A DNA stretch of 64,000 bases from Anaerolineae bacterium (GTDB lineage: Bacteria > Chloroflexota > Anaerolineae > Aggregatilineales > Phototrophicaceae). The notes beneath the pieces were generated by a model. The model saw only the letters and a list, made by a program, of their open reading frames with translations, was not told the DNA's origin and did not search any database. Below are positions 38,916 to 49,682 of the stretch, in pieces (position 1 is the stretch's first letter; every line of letters begins with the position of its first letter). The stretch is from contig JAJEBY010000016.1 in the NCBI GenBank assembly GCA_022822305.1, positions 620,001 to 684,000 on the forward strand, in the 5' to 3' direction. The translations under genes and the position numbers were made by a program.

Positions 38916-40207
38916 ACTTTTGCCTGATGCAAGCCAAGGAGATTTACGATTTCGTCCAAGTCATCGTCGGCCTTGAGCATGGCATTCTGAAAAGCGGGCG
39001 AGATATCGCTTAGGCTGTCGGCATGATAACCGACAGTTGCTTCGGGATCTTTGAGCGCGTGGCCCGTCAAAATGCCGACAACCGTGTCTCCCGGTTTGAT
39101 CACGCCGCGGGCCGCCAGCTTGCGCGCGCCAGCCACAGAACAAGCCGAAGCCGGTTCGCATCCGATGCCGACGCCATCGACGATCGCTTTGGCATCCATG
39201 ATTTCTTGATCGCTTACCTCTTCGACCACGCCGTTAGTCCATTCAATGGTCCTGATTGCCTTTTGCAGATTGACCGGATTGCCGATCTTGATGGCTGACG
39301 CGATGGTTTCGGCCTTCACTGGCTGGAAATGCTTGAATCCACCGGCAAAATGCCGGTAGAGCGGATTGGCGCCCTCAGCCTGAATGATCGCCATGCGCGG
39401 CAGCCGGTCAATCAATCCAAGATCGTGCATCTCCAGCAGCCCCTTGCCGAAAGCTGAACTGTTGCCGAGATTGCCTCCGGGCACGATTATCCAGTCCGGC
39501 GCCCGCCAGCGCAGCTGCTGCAGCGCTTCGAACATGATCGACTTCTGACCTTCCAATCGGAAGGGATTGATCGAATTCAGCAGGTAGATTCCCAGCCGAT
39601 CACCCGCTTGCCGAACCAACTCCAGATTACGATCGAAATCGGCGCTGATCTGCAGACAAGTGGCCCCGAAGGCGATGCCTTGCGCCAGCTTTCCCAAGGC
39701 GATCTCTTGATCCTGGAGGAAGATGATGCCCTGCATGCCGGCGTGAGCGGCGTAGGATGCCATTGAGGCGGAGGTATTGCCGGTGGAAGCGCAGGCCACA
39801 CGTTTCATGCCCAGGATGCGCGCCTGTGTCACGCCCGTGGTCATGCCTCGATCTTTGAAGGATCCAGTCGGATTCTCCCCCTCATGCTTGAGGTAGAGCG
39901 TATCAACGCCGGCATACTTCGCCACCCGCGGCGCTTGGTAGAGATTGGTGTTGCCCTCCATTCGGCTGACGATCTGATCGTCTTCGATCCCCGGATATAT
40001 CAGCTCTTTGAAGCGCCACACGCCGCTGTTGAATGGCGCAGTCAGGCTGCCCAGTCGCCCATCGAACAATTCGCTGCCCAGCCGCGTTCTGGATTGGCCG
40101 AAATCGTGCTTGACGTCGAGCAGTCCCTGACAGCTGGAACAAGCGTAGATGACCGTGTCAATTGGAAACTGTTGCCCGCAATCGATGCATTGTAGTATGC
40201 TTGGCAT
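38912..40207 (-). CDS. thrC: Threonine synthase
   Basis: N-terminal Zn ribbon CIDCGQQF..CSSCQG; KHEGENPTGSFKDRGMTTGV; ASTGNTSASMASYAA. Confidence 0.94.
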   Translation of the reverse strand: MPSILQCIDCGQQFPIDTVIYACSSCQGLLDVKHDFGQSRTRLGSELFDGRLGSLTAPFNSGVWRFKELIYPGIEDDQIVSRMEGNTNLYQAPRVAKYAGVDTLYLKHEGENPTGSFKDRGMTTGVTQARILGMKRVACASTGNTSASMASYAAHAGMQGIIFLQDQEIALGKLAQGIAFGATCLQISADFDRNLELVRQAGDRLGIYLLNSINPFRLEGQKSIMFEALQQLRWRAPDWIIVPGGNLGNSSAFGKGLLEMHDLGLIDRLPRMAIIQAEGANPLYRHFAGGFKHFQPVKAETIASAIKIGNPVNLQKAIRTIEWTNGVVEEVSDQEIMDAKAIVDGVGIGCEPASACSVAGARKLAARGVIKPGDTVVGILTGHALKDPEATVGYHADSLSDISPAFQNAMLKADDDLDEIVNLLGLHQAKV

Positions 40208-40254
40208 TCGAGCGACCTCGCAGCGTGAAAGCGCGGTTAGGATAACGACCTTTC

Positions 40255-41196
40255 ATGTCCTTTTCCAGAGCAGAAGCTTATGCGCCCGCCACGGTTGCCA
40301 ACCTCGGCGTCGGTTTCGATATTATCGGACTGGCGTTGGAAGGGATGGGCGACCGGGCCACAGTGACATTCAAAGATCGCCCGGGCATCGTCTTCTCTAA
40401 AATTAGCGGCGACGGCGGTATGCTCCCGCGCGATCCCGAACAAAACGTGGCATCGGTTTCAGCGCGCGCCTTTCTCGATCACATGGGCGAAACACGCGGC
40501 ATTGAAATCCAGCTCAACAAAGGATTGCCCTTGTCCAGCGGATTGGGCAGCAGCGCGGCAAGCGCTGTCGTCGCCGTTGTCGCGCTCAACAAGCTCTACG
40601 GCGAACCCTATTCGCGCCAAGAGCTATTGCCATTTTGCCTGGAAGGCGAGGCATTGGTCAGCGGCTATCACGCCGATAACGTCGCGCCTTGTCTGCTCGG
40701 CGGCATCACGCTGGTGGCTGGAATTTCGGTCGATGCGATCCAGCCCTTGCCGGCGCCCGACGATCTGCACATCGCGCTTGTGACGCCTAAAGTCGCCGTA
40801 CCCACAGCGGAAGCCCGCGCCGTGATGCCTTCGCATGTCCCGTTGAAGACTCTGATTTTTCAAACGGGAAGAGTCGCCCAGTTGGTTGATGCCTTGCATC
40901 GCGGTGATTTGCGAGCGCTGGGCGAGGCAATTGGTCTGGACAAAGTCGCCGAACCCGCGCGAGCGCACTTGATACCGGGACTGGCGCAAGCCCGAGAAGC
41001 AGCCAAAGACGCGGGCGCACTAGGCGTATTCATCGGCGGCGCTGGACCGACGCTCTGCGCCCTATGCGACGATGGCGTGATCGCGGAACGGGTCGCCCGC
41101 GCCTTGCAAGCGGTCTATTGCGCATTGAATTTGACCAGTGAGATCTGCGCGACTCGAGTCGATAACAGAGGCTCAGTCGTTCTCCGCGCGGAGTGA
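40255..41196 (+). CDS. thrB: Homoserine kinase (GHMP family)
   Basis: APATVANLGVGFDIIGLALEG; GLPLSSGLGSSAASAVVAVVALN. Confidence 0.94.
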   Translation: MSFSRAEAYAPATVANLGVGFDIIGLALEGMGDRATVTFKDRPGIVFSKISGDGGMLPRDPEQNVASVSARAFLDHMGETRGIEIQLNKGLPLSSGLGSSAASAVVAVVALNKLYGEPYSRQELLPFCLEGEALVSGYHADNVAPCLLGGITLVAGISVDAIQPLPAPDDLHIALVTPKVAVPTAEARAVMPSHVPLKTLIFQTGRVAQLVDALHRGDLRALGEAIGLDKVAEPARAHLIPGLAQAREAAKDAGALGVFIGGAGPTLCALCDDGVIAERVARALQAVYCALNLTSEICATRVDNRGSVVLRAE

Positions 41197-41372
41197 TGCC
41201 CAGCAAATGAGATTGTGAAATTCTTGACAATCTATCGCGCGCTCTTTATACTTCAAGCGTTCTTGAGTAAGACTATGGCGTCATCGGCGCAGACTGGGCC
41301 CGCGTAACTCCATTGAGTTTTGCTGCGCTTGTCGCTGAGCGGCGGAGCCTTAGTGTGCTAGAATACGCAGGC

Positions 41373-41585
41373 ATGACAAGTCATGAGTTCGATTGGGATT
41401 CCAGTTACGAGATCGTGCTCGAATTGAGCGAACGATATCCCGACGAAGATGTCTCTGAGCTGGGCTTGGATGACCTGTACAAGCGGATCGTTGCGCTGCC
41501 CGGTTTCGTTGGTGAGGCTGCCCTGGTGAACGACAAAATTCTGCGCGATATCCTGCGGGATTGGTACGAGGAGATCGGTGACTGA
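41373..41585 (+). CDS. IscX-like small acidic protein
   Basis: FDWDSSYEIVLELSERYPDEDVSELGLDDLYKRIVALPGFVGEAALVNDKILRDILRDWYEEI resembles the IscX pattern (W-D...YPD-D-----DL---V-ALP-F------N--IL--I---W). Confidence 0.7.
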   Translation: MTSHEFDWDSSYEIVLELSERYPDEDVSELGLDDLYKRIVALPGFVGEAALVNDKILRDILRDWYEEIGD

Positions 41586-42470
41586 ATGGAATTGAATCTG
41601 CAAGAGCTGAAGCAAACCGAGTTTCCCGTTCCGGTGGAGTTGGAAGATAATATCGCCATCACCAGCTTGAGCCAGCTCTACAATTGGGGACGGCGCAATT
41701 CCCTGTGGCCCATGCTGTTTGGATTGGCTTGCTGCGCCATCGAGATGATCGCAACCGCGTCATCGCGTTTCGATTTCTCGCGATTTGGATTCGAGGTGAT
41801 GCGCGCCACGCCGCGACAAGCCGACCTCATGATTGTCTCCGGAACGGTTACCAAAAAGATGGTCGTGCCGATCGTACGCCTCTATAACCAGATGCCGGAA
41901 CCCAAATACGTGTTGGCCATGGGCGCTTGCGCCAGCGGCGGCGGCCCCTTTAAGGAAGGCTACAACGTCGTCTCCGGCATGGACAAATACTTGCCGGTTG
42001 ACGTCTATGTGCCCGGCTGCCCGCCGACCCCGCAGGCGCTGCTCTATGGCATGATCGCCTTACAGCGCAAGATCGACGGTCAAAGCATCGCCAACGGCGA
42101 CGATGTGCCGTGGTACGGCGTGGGGCCGGCGGAACCGACGCCGGTGCCGGTGCTGGGTCCCGATATCATCGATCCTCGACAGATGGATATGATTCGCCGC
42201 CAGGCCGAATCGGCCGCGATGGAGATGGCCGCGCTCGGCCAGCGCGAGTTGCCGGCGGCCACACAAATGGTCGCCGCCAAAGCGACAACGCAAGAGGCTG
42301 TAGCCGCTGCGCCGGCGGAAGTTGACAGCGATGCCTTGAATTTCGTGCTGCCCACGGGTGGCACGCCCTGGAGCGAAGCTGAAGACATCCGTGAAAAGCG
42401 CCGGCTGCGCGCCCTGGCGCGCAAGGCAGTCCGCGCCACGCGCCGGGCAGCCGAAACAGATGAGGGATAA
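41586..42470 (+). CDS. nuoB: NADH-quinone oxidoreductase subunit B with a C-terminal extension
   Basis: [60 protein letters not shown]. Confidence 0.95.
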   Translation: MELNLQELKQTEFPVPVELEDNIAITSLSQLYNWGRRNSLWPMLFGLACCAIEMIATASSRFDFSRFGFEVMRATPRQADLMIVSGTVTKKMVVPIVRLYNQMPEPKYVLAMGACASGGGPFKEGYNVVSGMDKYLPVDVYVPGCPPTPQALLYGMIALQRKIDGQSIANGDDVPWYGVGPAEPTPVPVLGPDIIDPRQMDMIRRQAESAAMEMAALGQRELPAATQMVAAKATTQEAVAAAPAEVDSDALNFVLPTGGTPWSEAEDIREKRRLRALARKAVRATRRAAETDEG

Positions 42471-42476
42471 TGCCAC

Positions 42477-44354
42477 ATGGTAGAGGCGCTTGCCACAGAA
42501 GAGACAATCGACGCGCAAACGATTGACGGCGCGATTGCCTATTTGCAGACGCAATTTCCAGATGCCGTAAAGCTCGATGATCGCGAAGGTTATCAGGGCC
42601 TTATCGTCGACAGCGCGCAGCTGCTGAAAGTCGCTCGCGCTATCCGTGACGACTTGGGTTTCGATTATCTGTCCAGCGCCACGGCCGTCGATTATCTCGG
42701 CGTCGACGATCACATGGAAATGGTCTATCACGCCTATCGCACCAGCGGCGGCGGCGCGTTGGTATTCAAAGCGCAGACTGATCGCGAGGATGCGCAAATC
42801 CCGTCACTCGTGCCGGTTTGGCGCGGCGCTGATTTCCAAGAGCGCGAAGCTTGGGACCTCTACGGGATCAGGTTTCCCGGCCATCCCAACTTGAAACGCA
42901 TTCTGATGTGGGAGGGCTTTCACGGTCACCCCATGCGCAAGGATTGGCGAGAAGCCTACTACGAAGAAGAAGTCAAGCCTTTCGACAGTCGCTGGCCCGG
43001 CGGCCACGTGCATCGCTCGGAAGAGAAAAACGTATTCGGCAAAAATGTGGCCTATCCGCCGGAAATCGATCTCAACCGGCTGATGGATAGCTCAGAGACG
43101 TCAGTCTATTCTTCGCTGGGATTGGGCGTTGATATCGAACAGATCATGGACAAGGACGGGTTCGAGACCAATCAGTTGGTCGTGAACATGGGTCCGCACC
43201 ATCCCAGCACACACGGCGTATTCCGCATGGTGCTGACCGTCGATGGCGAGACCGTGACATCGCTCGAGCCGGTGATGGGCTATCTGCATCGCAATCACGA
43301 AAAAATAGGCGAGCGCAATACCTACCTGCACAATATTCCCTTCACCGATCGCCTCGATTACATCTCCAGCATGGGCAACAATCATGGTTATGTGCTGGCG
43401 GTTGAGCAATTGATGAGCCTGGGCCGCAGGTACAATCCGCCGACCTACCGCTGTGAAGCGCTGCGAGTCATGATGGTCGAGCTCAGTCGAATCGTCAATC
43501 ACTTGTGGGCAATCGGCTTCTGGCTTAACGACATTGGCGCCTTCTTCACGCCGGTCTTGTATTTCATTCAAGAGCGCGAACGAATTCTCGATTTCTTCGA
43601 GGCTGTCGCGGGCAGCCGCATGATGTGCAACTATATGCGCTTTGGCGGCTTGTTCGCCGACCTGCCGGAGCGCATCAAGAGCGTCAGCAATCTCGCCAAC
43701 GATCGCGTCCGCGATTACAATACCATGCAGTTCCTCACCGAAATGGTCAACGAGCGCATTCCGCGCACCATCGACGAGCTCGAACAACTCTTGACCCAAA
43801 ACGAGATCGTGCTTGAGCGCTCGATCGGCGTCGGCATTCTCAGCGCCGAAGACGCCATCAACTACAGCGCCGCCGGCCCACTCTTGCGAGGCAGCGGCGT
43901 CGCCTACGATATCCGCCGGGCCGATCCTTACAGCATCTATCCGGAATTGGATTTCGATATCGCTGTCGAACAAGAAGGCGATATGTACGCCCGCTATCGC
44001 GTCCGCGTCCAGGAATTGCGTGAGAGCGTGCGCATCCTCCGGCAGATTCTGCCGCGGCTGGAAGCCACCAAAGGCGAATCGATTTGGGCCGATGGCAAAG
44101 TCGGCGCCTACGCGCCGCGCGTGCCCTTGGGTGAAGCCTACGGACGGGTGGAAAACGGCAAGGGCGAGTTGGGTTATTATATCGTTTCAGCCGGTGGCAA
44201 GAACGGCTCATCCAATCCCTGGCGCTATCATGTTCGCGCGCCGAGCTTTATCAATCTGACGCCGATGGGGATCATGAGCACGGGATACAAGGTGGCGGAT
44301 ATTGTCGGCATCTTGGGCAGCATCGACATCGTCTTGGGAGAAACTGACCGCTAG
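42477..44354 (+). CDS. nuoCD: NADH-quinone oxidoreductase subunit C/D fusion
   Basis: N-terminal NuoC ([24 protein letters not shown]) joined to NuoD ([22 protein letters not shown]...) in one ORF. Confidence 0.94.
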   Translation: MVEALATEETIDAQTIDGAIAYLQTQFPDAVKLDDREGYQGLIVDSAQLLKVARAIRDDLGFDYLSSATAVDYLGVDDHMEMVYHAYRTSGGGALVFKAQTDREDAQIPSLVPVWRGADFQEREAWDLYGIRFPGHPNLKRILMWEGFHGHPMRKDWREAYYEEEVKPFDSRWPGGHVHRSEEKNVFGKNVAYPPEIDLNRLMDSSETSVYSSLGLGVDIEQIMDKDGFETNQLVVNMGPHHPSTHGVFRMVLTVDGETVTSLEPVMGYLHRNHEKIGERNTYLHNIPFTDRLDYISSMGNNHGYVLAVEQLMSLGRRYNPPTYRCEALRVMMVELSRIVNHLWAIGFWLNDIGAFFTPVLYFIQERERILDFFEAVAGSRMMCNYMRFGGLFADLPERIKSVSNLANDRVRDYNTMQFLTEMVNERIPRTIDELEQLLTQNEIVLERSIGVGILSAEDAINYSAAGPLLRGSGVAYDIRRADPYSIYPELDFDIAVEQEGDMYARYRVRVQELRESVRILRQILPRLEATKGESIWADGKVGAYAPRVPLGEAYGRVENGKGELGYYIVSAGGKNGSSNPWRYHVRAPSFINLTPMGIMSTGYKVADIVGILGSIDIVLGETDR

Positions 44355-44396
44355 CGAGGCCCCGCATCGCTTGGCGGATTGACTGCAGGAGCACCT

Positions 44397-45242
44397 ATGT
44401 ACGGAACTGGTTTGGCGAAGGGATTGGCGCTCACCTTGCGTCATTTCGTCGATTCATTTGTTGACGACATTCGATACGGGATGCGGAAGTATCATCACTC
44501 GACGGACAACTTTGGCATCCGCCAAGGGACCAAAACGCAGGGTGTGATCACGGTACAGTATCCGGACGAAAAGGTGGCGGTGCCGGAGCGATTCCGATTT
44601 GTGCCCTTCTTGATCGTGGAAGATGACGACCACCCGACGCGAGCCGGCAAGGATTGGTGCACCAGTTGCGGCATCTGCGCCAAAGTCTGCCCGCCGCAGT
44701 GCATCTGGATTGTGCGCGGCAATGATCCCGTTACCGGTCGGCCGGTGCCGGAGCCGGAAGCTTTTTTCATCGATATCGACATTTGCATGAATTGCGGCTA
44801 CTGCGCCGAATACTGCCCCTTTGACGCCATCAAAATGGATCACGATTACGAATTGGCCAGTTACGATCGCACCACCCACCACATTCACGACAAGGAACGC
44901 TTGTCCAAACCAAATTCCTATTGGCGGAAGATCGCGCCCACCCGCGCCTACGACGAGATGATGGTGCGCGGCACCTGGGAACACATAGATGTAGCCAAGG
45001 AAGCGCGCCGCGGACAGTCCGCTGCTCGCAGAGGGACCAGCCAGCCCAGTCCGCAGCCCGCCGCAGCGGCGCCGCCGGCTCCTGCAGCCCCCGAAGCCGA
45101 AGCCCCGGCGTCCCCGCCTGAGGCCAGTAGCGCGGCTGCCGGCGCAACGCCCTGGAGCGAAGATGAAGCGAAGCGCGAAGAACGGCGTCGCAAGGCGCTC
45201 GAGCGCAAAGCCCGGCGCGCTGCCAAGCAAGGCGGCGGCTAA
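44397..45242 (+). CDS. nuoI: NADH-quinone oxidoreductase subunit I with a C-terminal extension
   Basis: Two 4Fe-4S motifs CTSCGICAKVCPPQC and CMNCGYCAEYCPFDA; Ala/Pro linker and basic tail. Confidence 0.93.
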   Translation: MYGTGLAKGLALTLRHFVDSFVDDIRYGMRKYHHSTDNFGIRQGTKTQGVITVQYPDEKVAVPERFRFVPFLIVEDDDHPTRAGKDWCTSCGICAKVCPPQCIWIVRGNDPVTGRPVPEPEAFFIDIDICMNCGYCAEYCPFDAIKMDHDYELASYDRTTHHIHDKERLSKPNSYWRKIAPTRAYDEMMVRGTWEHIDVAKEARRGQSAARRGTSQPSPQPAAAAPPAPAAPEAEAPASPPEASSAAAGATPWSEDEAKREERRRKALERKARRAAKQGGG

Positions 45243-45414
45243 TTTATCCGGGCGCGGATCTTCACCGCCCATCATATCTGAAAACCGGATACCCGGATTA
45301 TTCTGACCGTTCCTGCCGGCGCACGGCGCAGTCCTGATTTGAGGCCGTCCCCTGCGCGCCATTTGATGCTATGATGATGCCGGCGTCACAAATGAAAAGA
45401 GCGAGGGTCCATTC

Positions 45415-46467
45415 ATGACCACACTAAACGAAAGCGTGATGCAGGCGCTGAGCACCGTGATTGAGCCGGAGCTCCACCGTGACATTGTATCGCTTGACAT
45501 GGTCCGCAACTTGAAAGTTGCTGATGGTATCGCCGAGTTCACGATCGTGCTGACTACGCCGGCTTGTCCCCTCAAGGATGTCTTCGTCGAGCGCTGCAAT
45601 GCGGCGCTCATCGGGAAGGTCGAGGGGATCAATAAGCTTCGTATCAACTGGGATGCGCAGGTCCCGACCGATCGGCGCATGCATGGACGTCTGGATGTTC
45701 CCATCAGCAGCATAATCGCCATCGCCAGTGGCAAAGGCGGCGTCGGGAAAAGCACTGTCGCGACCAATCTCGCGGTGTCTTTGGCCGATGCCGGCGCGTC
45801 TGTCGGTTTGATGGATGCTGATATTTTGAATCCGAACATCCCGCAGATGTTTGGATTGGGCAGCGGACGCCCGAAAGTCGTCAACAAAAAAATGCAGCCG
45901 CTGGAAGTATTCGGCGTCAAACTCATCAGCACCGGATTCCTGACCACGCCGGATAAACCCATGATTATGCGCGGTCCTATGCTGCACAGCGCTATTCGTC
46001 AATTCTTCACCGATGTTGACTGGGGCAAGCTGGACTACATGATCGTGGATTTGCCGCCCGGTACCGGCGACGCGCCGCTCTCCCTGGCGCAGTCGTTCCC
46101 GCTTACCGGCAGCATCATTGTGACACAGCCGCAGTCGGTGGCCGTCTCCGATGCCATCCGTGCGGCGGCGATGTTCGAGCAACTGAAAGTCCCGGTCTTG
46201 GGCGTGATCGAGAACATGGCCGGCGATTATTTTGGAAGCGGCGGCGGAGAGCAATTTGCCGCCGGGCGCGATTTCCCATTTCTCGGGCGCATTCCCTTGG
46301 CCGCTGATATTCGCGAAGGCGGAGATTTTGGACGTCCCGTCGTCCGCCACAGTCGCGACTCAGAATCGGGCAAAGCCTTCAATCAACTGGCGGAAACCGT
46401 GGCCGCGCGCATCAGCGTCGTCGTTCTGCAAGCCGCTGACGTGATTCCCATAAATGTCGTCGGCTGA
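45415..46467 (+). CDS. Mrp/NBP35 (ApbC) family Fe-S carrier ATPase
   Basis: IAIASGKGGVGKSTVATNLAVSLADAGASVGLMDADILNPNIPQMFG; N-terminal MIP18-like domain. Confidence 0.93.
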   Translation: MTTLNESVMQALSTVIEPELHRDIVSLDMVRNLKVADGIAEFTIVLTTPACPLKDVFVERCNAALIGKVEGINKLRINWDAQVPTDRRMHGRLDVPISSIIAIASGKGGVGKSTVATNLAVSLADAGASVGLMDADILNPNIPQMFGLGSGRPKVVNKKMQPLEVFGVKLISTGFLTTPDKPMIMRGPMLHSAIRQFFTDVDWGKLDYMIVDLPPGTGDAPLSLAQSFPLTGSIIVTQPQSVAVSDAIRAAAMFEQLKVPVLGVIENMAGDYFGSGGGEQFAAGRDFPFLGRIPLAADIREGGDFGRPVVRHSRDSESGKAFNQLAETVAARISVVVLQAADVIPINVVG

Positions 46468-46479
46468 CGCTCCATTCGC

Positions 46480-46761
46480 TCAGTCATCCATGCCGATCAC
46501 TTCAATGGAGTCGCTGCTGCCAACCGGGTTGTAGCGACCGATGAGTAACCAAAACAAGGCGCTGATCACGAAGCCGATGCCGAAAGCAACCGCCGTTTCC
46601 TCGTTGAGATGCGGCTTGATACTGATATTATGTCGGATAACAAGAAAACACATGAGTACGATCGCCATCGCCAATTTGCGGCGCTTGCGCTCGGCGCGCT
46701 GTATCATAATCAGTAGCAGACTCACCACAATCGCTATCAGTAATACATAGTTCCAGTCCAT
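46480..46761 (-). CDS. Small membrane protein, unknown
   Basis: 93 aa with about 3 hydrophobic segments. Confidence 0.5.
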   Translation of the reverse strand: MDWNYVLLIAIVVSLLLIMIQRAERKRRKLAMAIVLMCFLVIRHNISIKPHLNEETAVAFGIGFVISALFWLLIGRYNPVGSSDSIEVIGMDD

Positions 46762-46863
46762 CGCTTCTGCCCGTTATGCTCGTGTCGATCGCTCGTCTTT
46801 GGTCGCAGCGCCGCTGTACGATACAGTTCAATTGTACCACTATCGTCTGATCGGTTGAATCGA

Positions 46864-47199
46864 ATGATCTCGATCGAAATCACTGAAGCGGCATCCGCAA
46901 CCGTGATTCATCTGGCCGGCGCGCTTGACAGTGGCGCATTCGCAGATTTTGACGCCGCTGTCTCCGGCCAAGTCGGTGAGGGCAGCCATGTCATAATTAT
47001 CGACCTGGCCAAGCTCGATTGCATCGACGAAAGTGGATTGCGGCAACTGCTTTTGGCGCTTAAGCATGCGCGCCGTAGCGGAAGCGATCTGTTGCTCGCG
47101 GGTCCCCAGGAGCGCGTCTGGAACGCGTTATCCGCCTCGCGGCTGGACGAGATATTTGTGATTCACGAAACGCTGAGCGCTGCCTTGTCCAATAGCTAA
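46864..47199 (+). CDS. STAS-domain (anti-anti-sigma factor-like) protein
   Basis: VIHLAGALDSGAFADFDAAVSG...HVIIIDLAKLDCIDESGLRQLLLALKHARRSGSDLLLAG. Confidence 0.85.
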   Translation: MISIEITEAASATVIHLAGALDSGAFADFDAAVSGQVGEGSHVIIIDLAKLDCIDESGLRQLLLALKHARRSGSDLLLAGPQERVWNALSASRLDEIFVIHETLSAALSNS

Positions 47200-47228
47200 G
47201 CCATTTGTTTGGTCGAACCGGATCACAC

Positions 47229-48857
47229 TTATCGCCGTCGCCAGCCGTTGATGTCATTCAGATCCACGTATTCAGGGCCCGGGGGCAAGTAATTGCCTTC
47301 ACATTCTTGCGCGGTTGGCGGCAGGTCTTCGCGCGGGCGAAGCAGCGCGCTTTCCGGATTGAAGAAATTCCAGGTCGCGCGCGAAATCTCCTCGACCAGC
47401 GGCCACAGCTTTTCATAATCTTGAAACTCCGATTCCTCCCATAGAAAGACTGAGATCACGTAGTGCCTGCCGTTCGGTGAATACACCACGCCGGCATCGC
47501 CAACGGTATCAAAGATCCAACCGTTCTTGTGCGAAATTCGCACGGCGGGAGGAATGCCTCCCTGCAGCAGCCGCTCGAGATCATTGGCGCTAGTCAACTC
47601 CAGCATTTGCCGACATTCGCGCTGAGTGACGAGGCCGTCGGCGAATGTCGATGCCAAACCCGAGCCGTACTCGGCGCAATCGTAGAGCAGGCTGAAGATC
47701 GTCCCCATGTCTTCAACTGTTGTTTGGTTGAAAGGATCGGCGCCGGTATCAAACGCGGCATTGGGTTCGGTCGCCGGCGGCGATATGGACCCGAGCTGCT
47801 GTCCTTCTACGCCGAGGAAAAATGGCGCCGTGATAAAGGTGTTGCGCGCGCCTATCCATTGAACGGTATCGGTCACTCGCTGGATGCCCGTGAAAATATC
47901 GTTTGCGCCCATGATCTCCATGAGTAGATTCGACGAGGCGTTATTGCTGCACAAGAGTGAATTCGCCAGCAGCCAAGCCTCTTCCGCAGATGGATCGGCC
48001 GTCAATTGGCGGAAGTATTCAATCATGATCGGCGCCTTGATGGTGCTGGCGGCGGAAAAACTGACATCGCCGAGAATGCTGATCTCTTCGCCTGTCAGCA
48101 GATCCATCACGAACACGGACGCAACAGTCGTCAGCCCATCATAAATGAAACCCTCGGAATCGAGAAAATCTATGATCAACTCGCGCAAGGTCTGCAGCGT
48201 CGGCTGTCTTCTGTCGATTGAATCCACCGGCAGTTCAATCGTCCGCGCGTTTGCCGAGCGCAGGCCAGAATCAATTGCCGCGCTTGCCGATTCTAGGTTC
48301 AACTCATAGCCGCTATCACCCGGGAAAACGGTGAGCGTCTGCAAATCGTAACCGGCCAAACTGGGCGGATGATCATAGCGGGCGGCAATATCCCGCAAGT
48401 ATTCATCGAGAGCGTATGCTTGATATGACGCGACCAAAGGTACGTCACTCGATAGAATCCGCTCATTGCCGAGCAAATGATCGAGAAAGCGCCGCCAGAA
48501 TCCGCCTTCCGCTTCGCCAAAGGCCTGCGCGTCCGCCAACATAGGCTCGCTGCTAATGCGCCAGCCCAATTGATCCGGATGCATTCGAATCGGATGACTG
48601 CCGTTGATGTCGCTGTAGAAGAGCGTCAGCGGCTCGGCGAAAGCGCTCTCCCAAAGCGCCACCGCGTCACGTGCTTGCAGTCCGCTGACATTGATTCCGG
48701 CCACCGTTATGCCCGCCGGCAGTTGCTCTTCACGTCGGCTGAAGGTCGCCAGCTCATAAATGCTCAATGTGCTGGCCGCCAACAGCAGCAAAATCGACAG
48801 GCCGAAGACTAAAGTCAATCCACCGCGTCGCCGCCGGGTGGAGAGCTGCGCGCTCAT
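47229..48857 (-). CDS. Serine beta-lactamase/transpeptidase-like protein with an N-terminal YoaR/VanW-type domain
   Basis: N-terminal TM; LPAGITVAGINVSGLQARDAVALWESAF; SAASTIKAPIM (SxxK), CSNNASSN (SxN), HKNGW (KTG-like). Confidence 0.8.
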   Translation of the reverse strand: MSAQLSTRRRRGGLTLVFGLSILLLLAASTLSIYELATFSRREEQLPAGITVAGINVSGLQARDAVALWESAFAEPLTLFYSDINGSHPIRMHPDQLGWRISSEPMLADAQAFGEAEGGFWRRFLDHLLGNERILSSDVPLVASYQAYALDEYLRDIAARYDHPPSLAGYDLQTLTVFPGDSGYELNLESASAAIDSGLRSANARTIELPVDSIDRRQPTLQTLRELIIDFLDSEGFIYDGLTTVASVFVMDLLTGEEISILGDVSFSAASTIKAPIMIEYFRQLTADPSAEEAWLLANSLLCSNNASSNLLMEIMGANDIFTGIQRVTDTVQWIGARNTFITAPFFLGVEGQQLGSISPPATEPNAAFDTGADPFNQTTVEDMGTIFSLLYDCAEYGSGLASTFADGLVTQRECRQMLELTSANDLERLLQGGIPPAVRISHKNGWIFDTVGDAGVVYSPNGRHYVISVFLWEESEFQDYEKLWPLVEEISRATWNFFNPESALLRPREDLPPTAQECEGNYLPPGPEYVDLNDINGWRRR

Positions 48858-49321
48858 GACCCGTTTCGCCCGCAGTTCAAGGCAATATCAATAGATTCCC
48901 TGTGAAAGCAATGCAGATCAGGCAAGTCGTCGGGCGCCAACCACGAGTGATCCAGCAACTCGCAGCTCAACTTGCCGACCGCGCTTTGTGTCTCGCACAG
49001 AAACGACATATCGATGTGATTGGGGAATGACTTCCTGATATGCAACACCCGTATCACTTTCACGGCCAGCTGCAATTCCTCTTTCAGTTCACGCGCTACC
49101 GCCGCCGCCGGATCCTCATCCGCGCCTATCCAACCGCCCGGCAGCCCCCAGGGAATGTCCGGATGCAAAACGTGCTCGACGACTAACACCCCTCCGCGTT
49201 GATCGAGGATTACCCCGACAACGCCAATGGTATAGCGCGTTTGCAGACGCCGGAAAAACCAATACGGAATGCGAATTATCGAAGGGAAACGCCGTATTAC
49301 AGCCGCGAGTTGACGGATCAC
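48854..49321 (-). CDS. NUDIX hydrolase
   Basis: Canonical Nudix box GWIGADEDPAAAVARELKEEL; 4-bp overlap with the downstream beta-lactamase-like gene. Confidence 0.9.
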   Translation of the reverse strand: MIRQLAAVIRRFPSIIRIPYWFFRRLQTRYTIGVVGVILDQRGGVLVVEHVLHPDIPWGLPGGWIGADEDPAAAVARELKEELQLAVKVIRVLHIRKSFPNHIDMSFLCETQSAVGKLSCELLDHSWLAPDDLPDLHCFHRESIDIALNCGRNGS

Positions 49322-49682
49322 TGGAGGGCAATTCTATCACTTGCAATCATCAGCAGTCTAATTTGACGCGCCATTGCCGTCAACTGCAAACATCGTCGCC
49401 GGACGGCGCTGCTAATGCCGCAATGACCCAAGACGGCCGACTGATCCACATGCCGAGACCAGCGTAAACTCCTTCCTTTTCGTGCGCTTCTCATGCCAAT
49501 GCTTTCGGCGATAATCGTCGTCATTCCGGCGTTTCAGCATTACTCATTATGCTATACTGAATGGTCAATCAAGACGCTTTTCGAGACACATTGGAACGCG
49601 CGGTTTCGTGTGACAGAATCCTGTTCTGGTTGTCTCGAGGGGGCTTCTGCTAGCTGAGAAGCCGCGGTGAAGCAATTGGGGG

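Noticed and set aside
46864-47199. Loss of the phospho-Ser in the STAS protein (DESGL instead of DSSGL)
   Set aside because: The Ser equivalent to the phosphorylated SpoIIAA Ser58 (second Ser) is retained, so this is not evidence for a dead switch.
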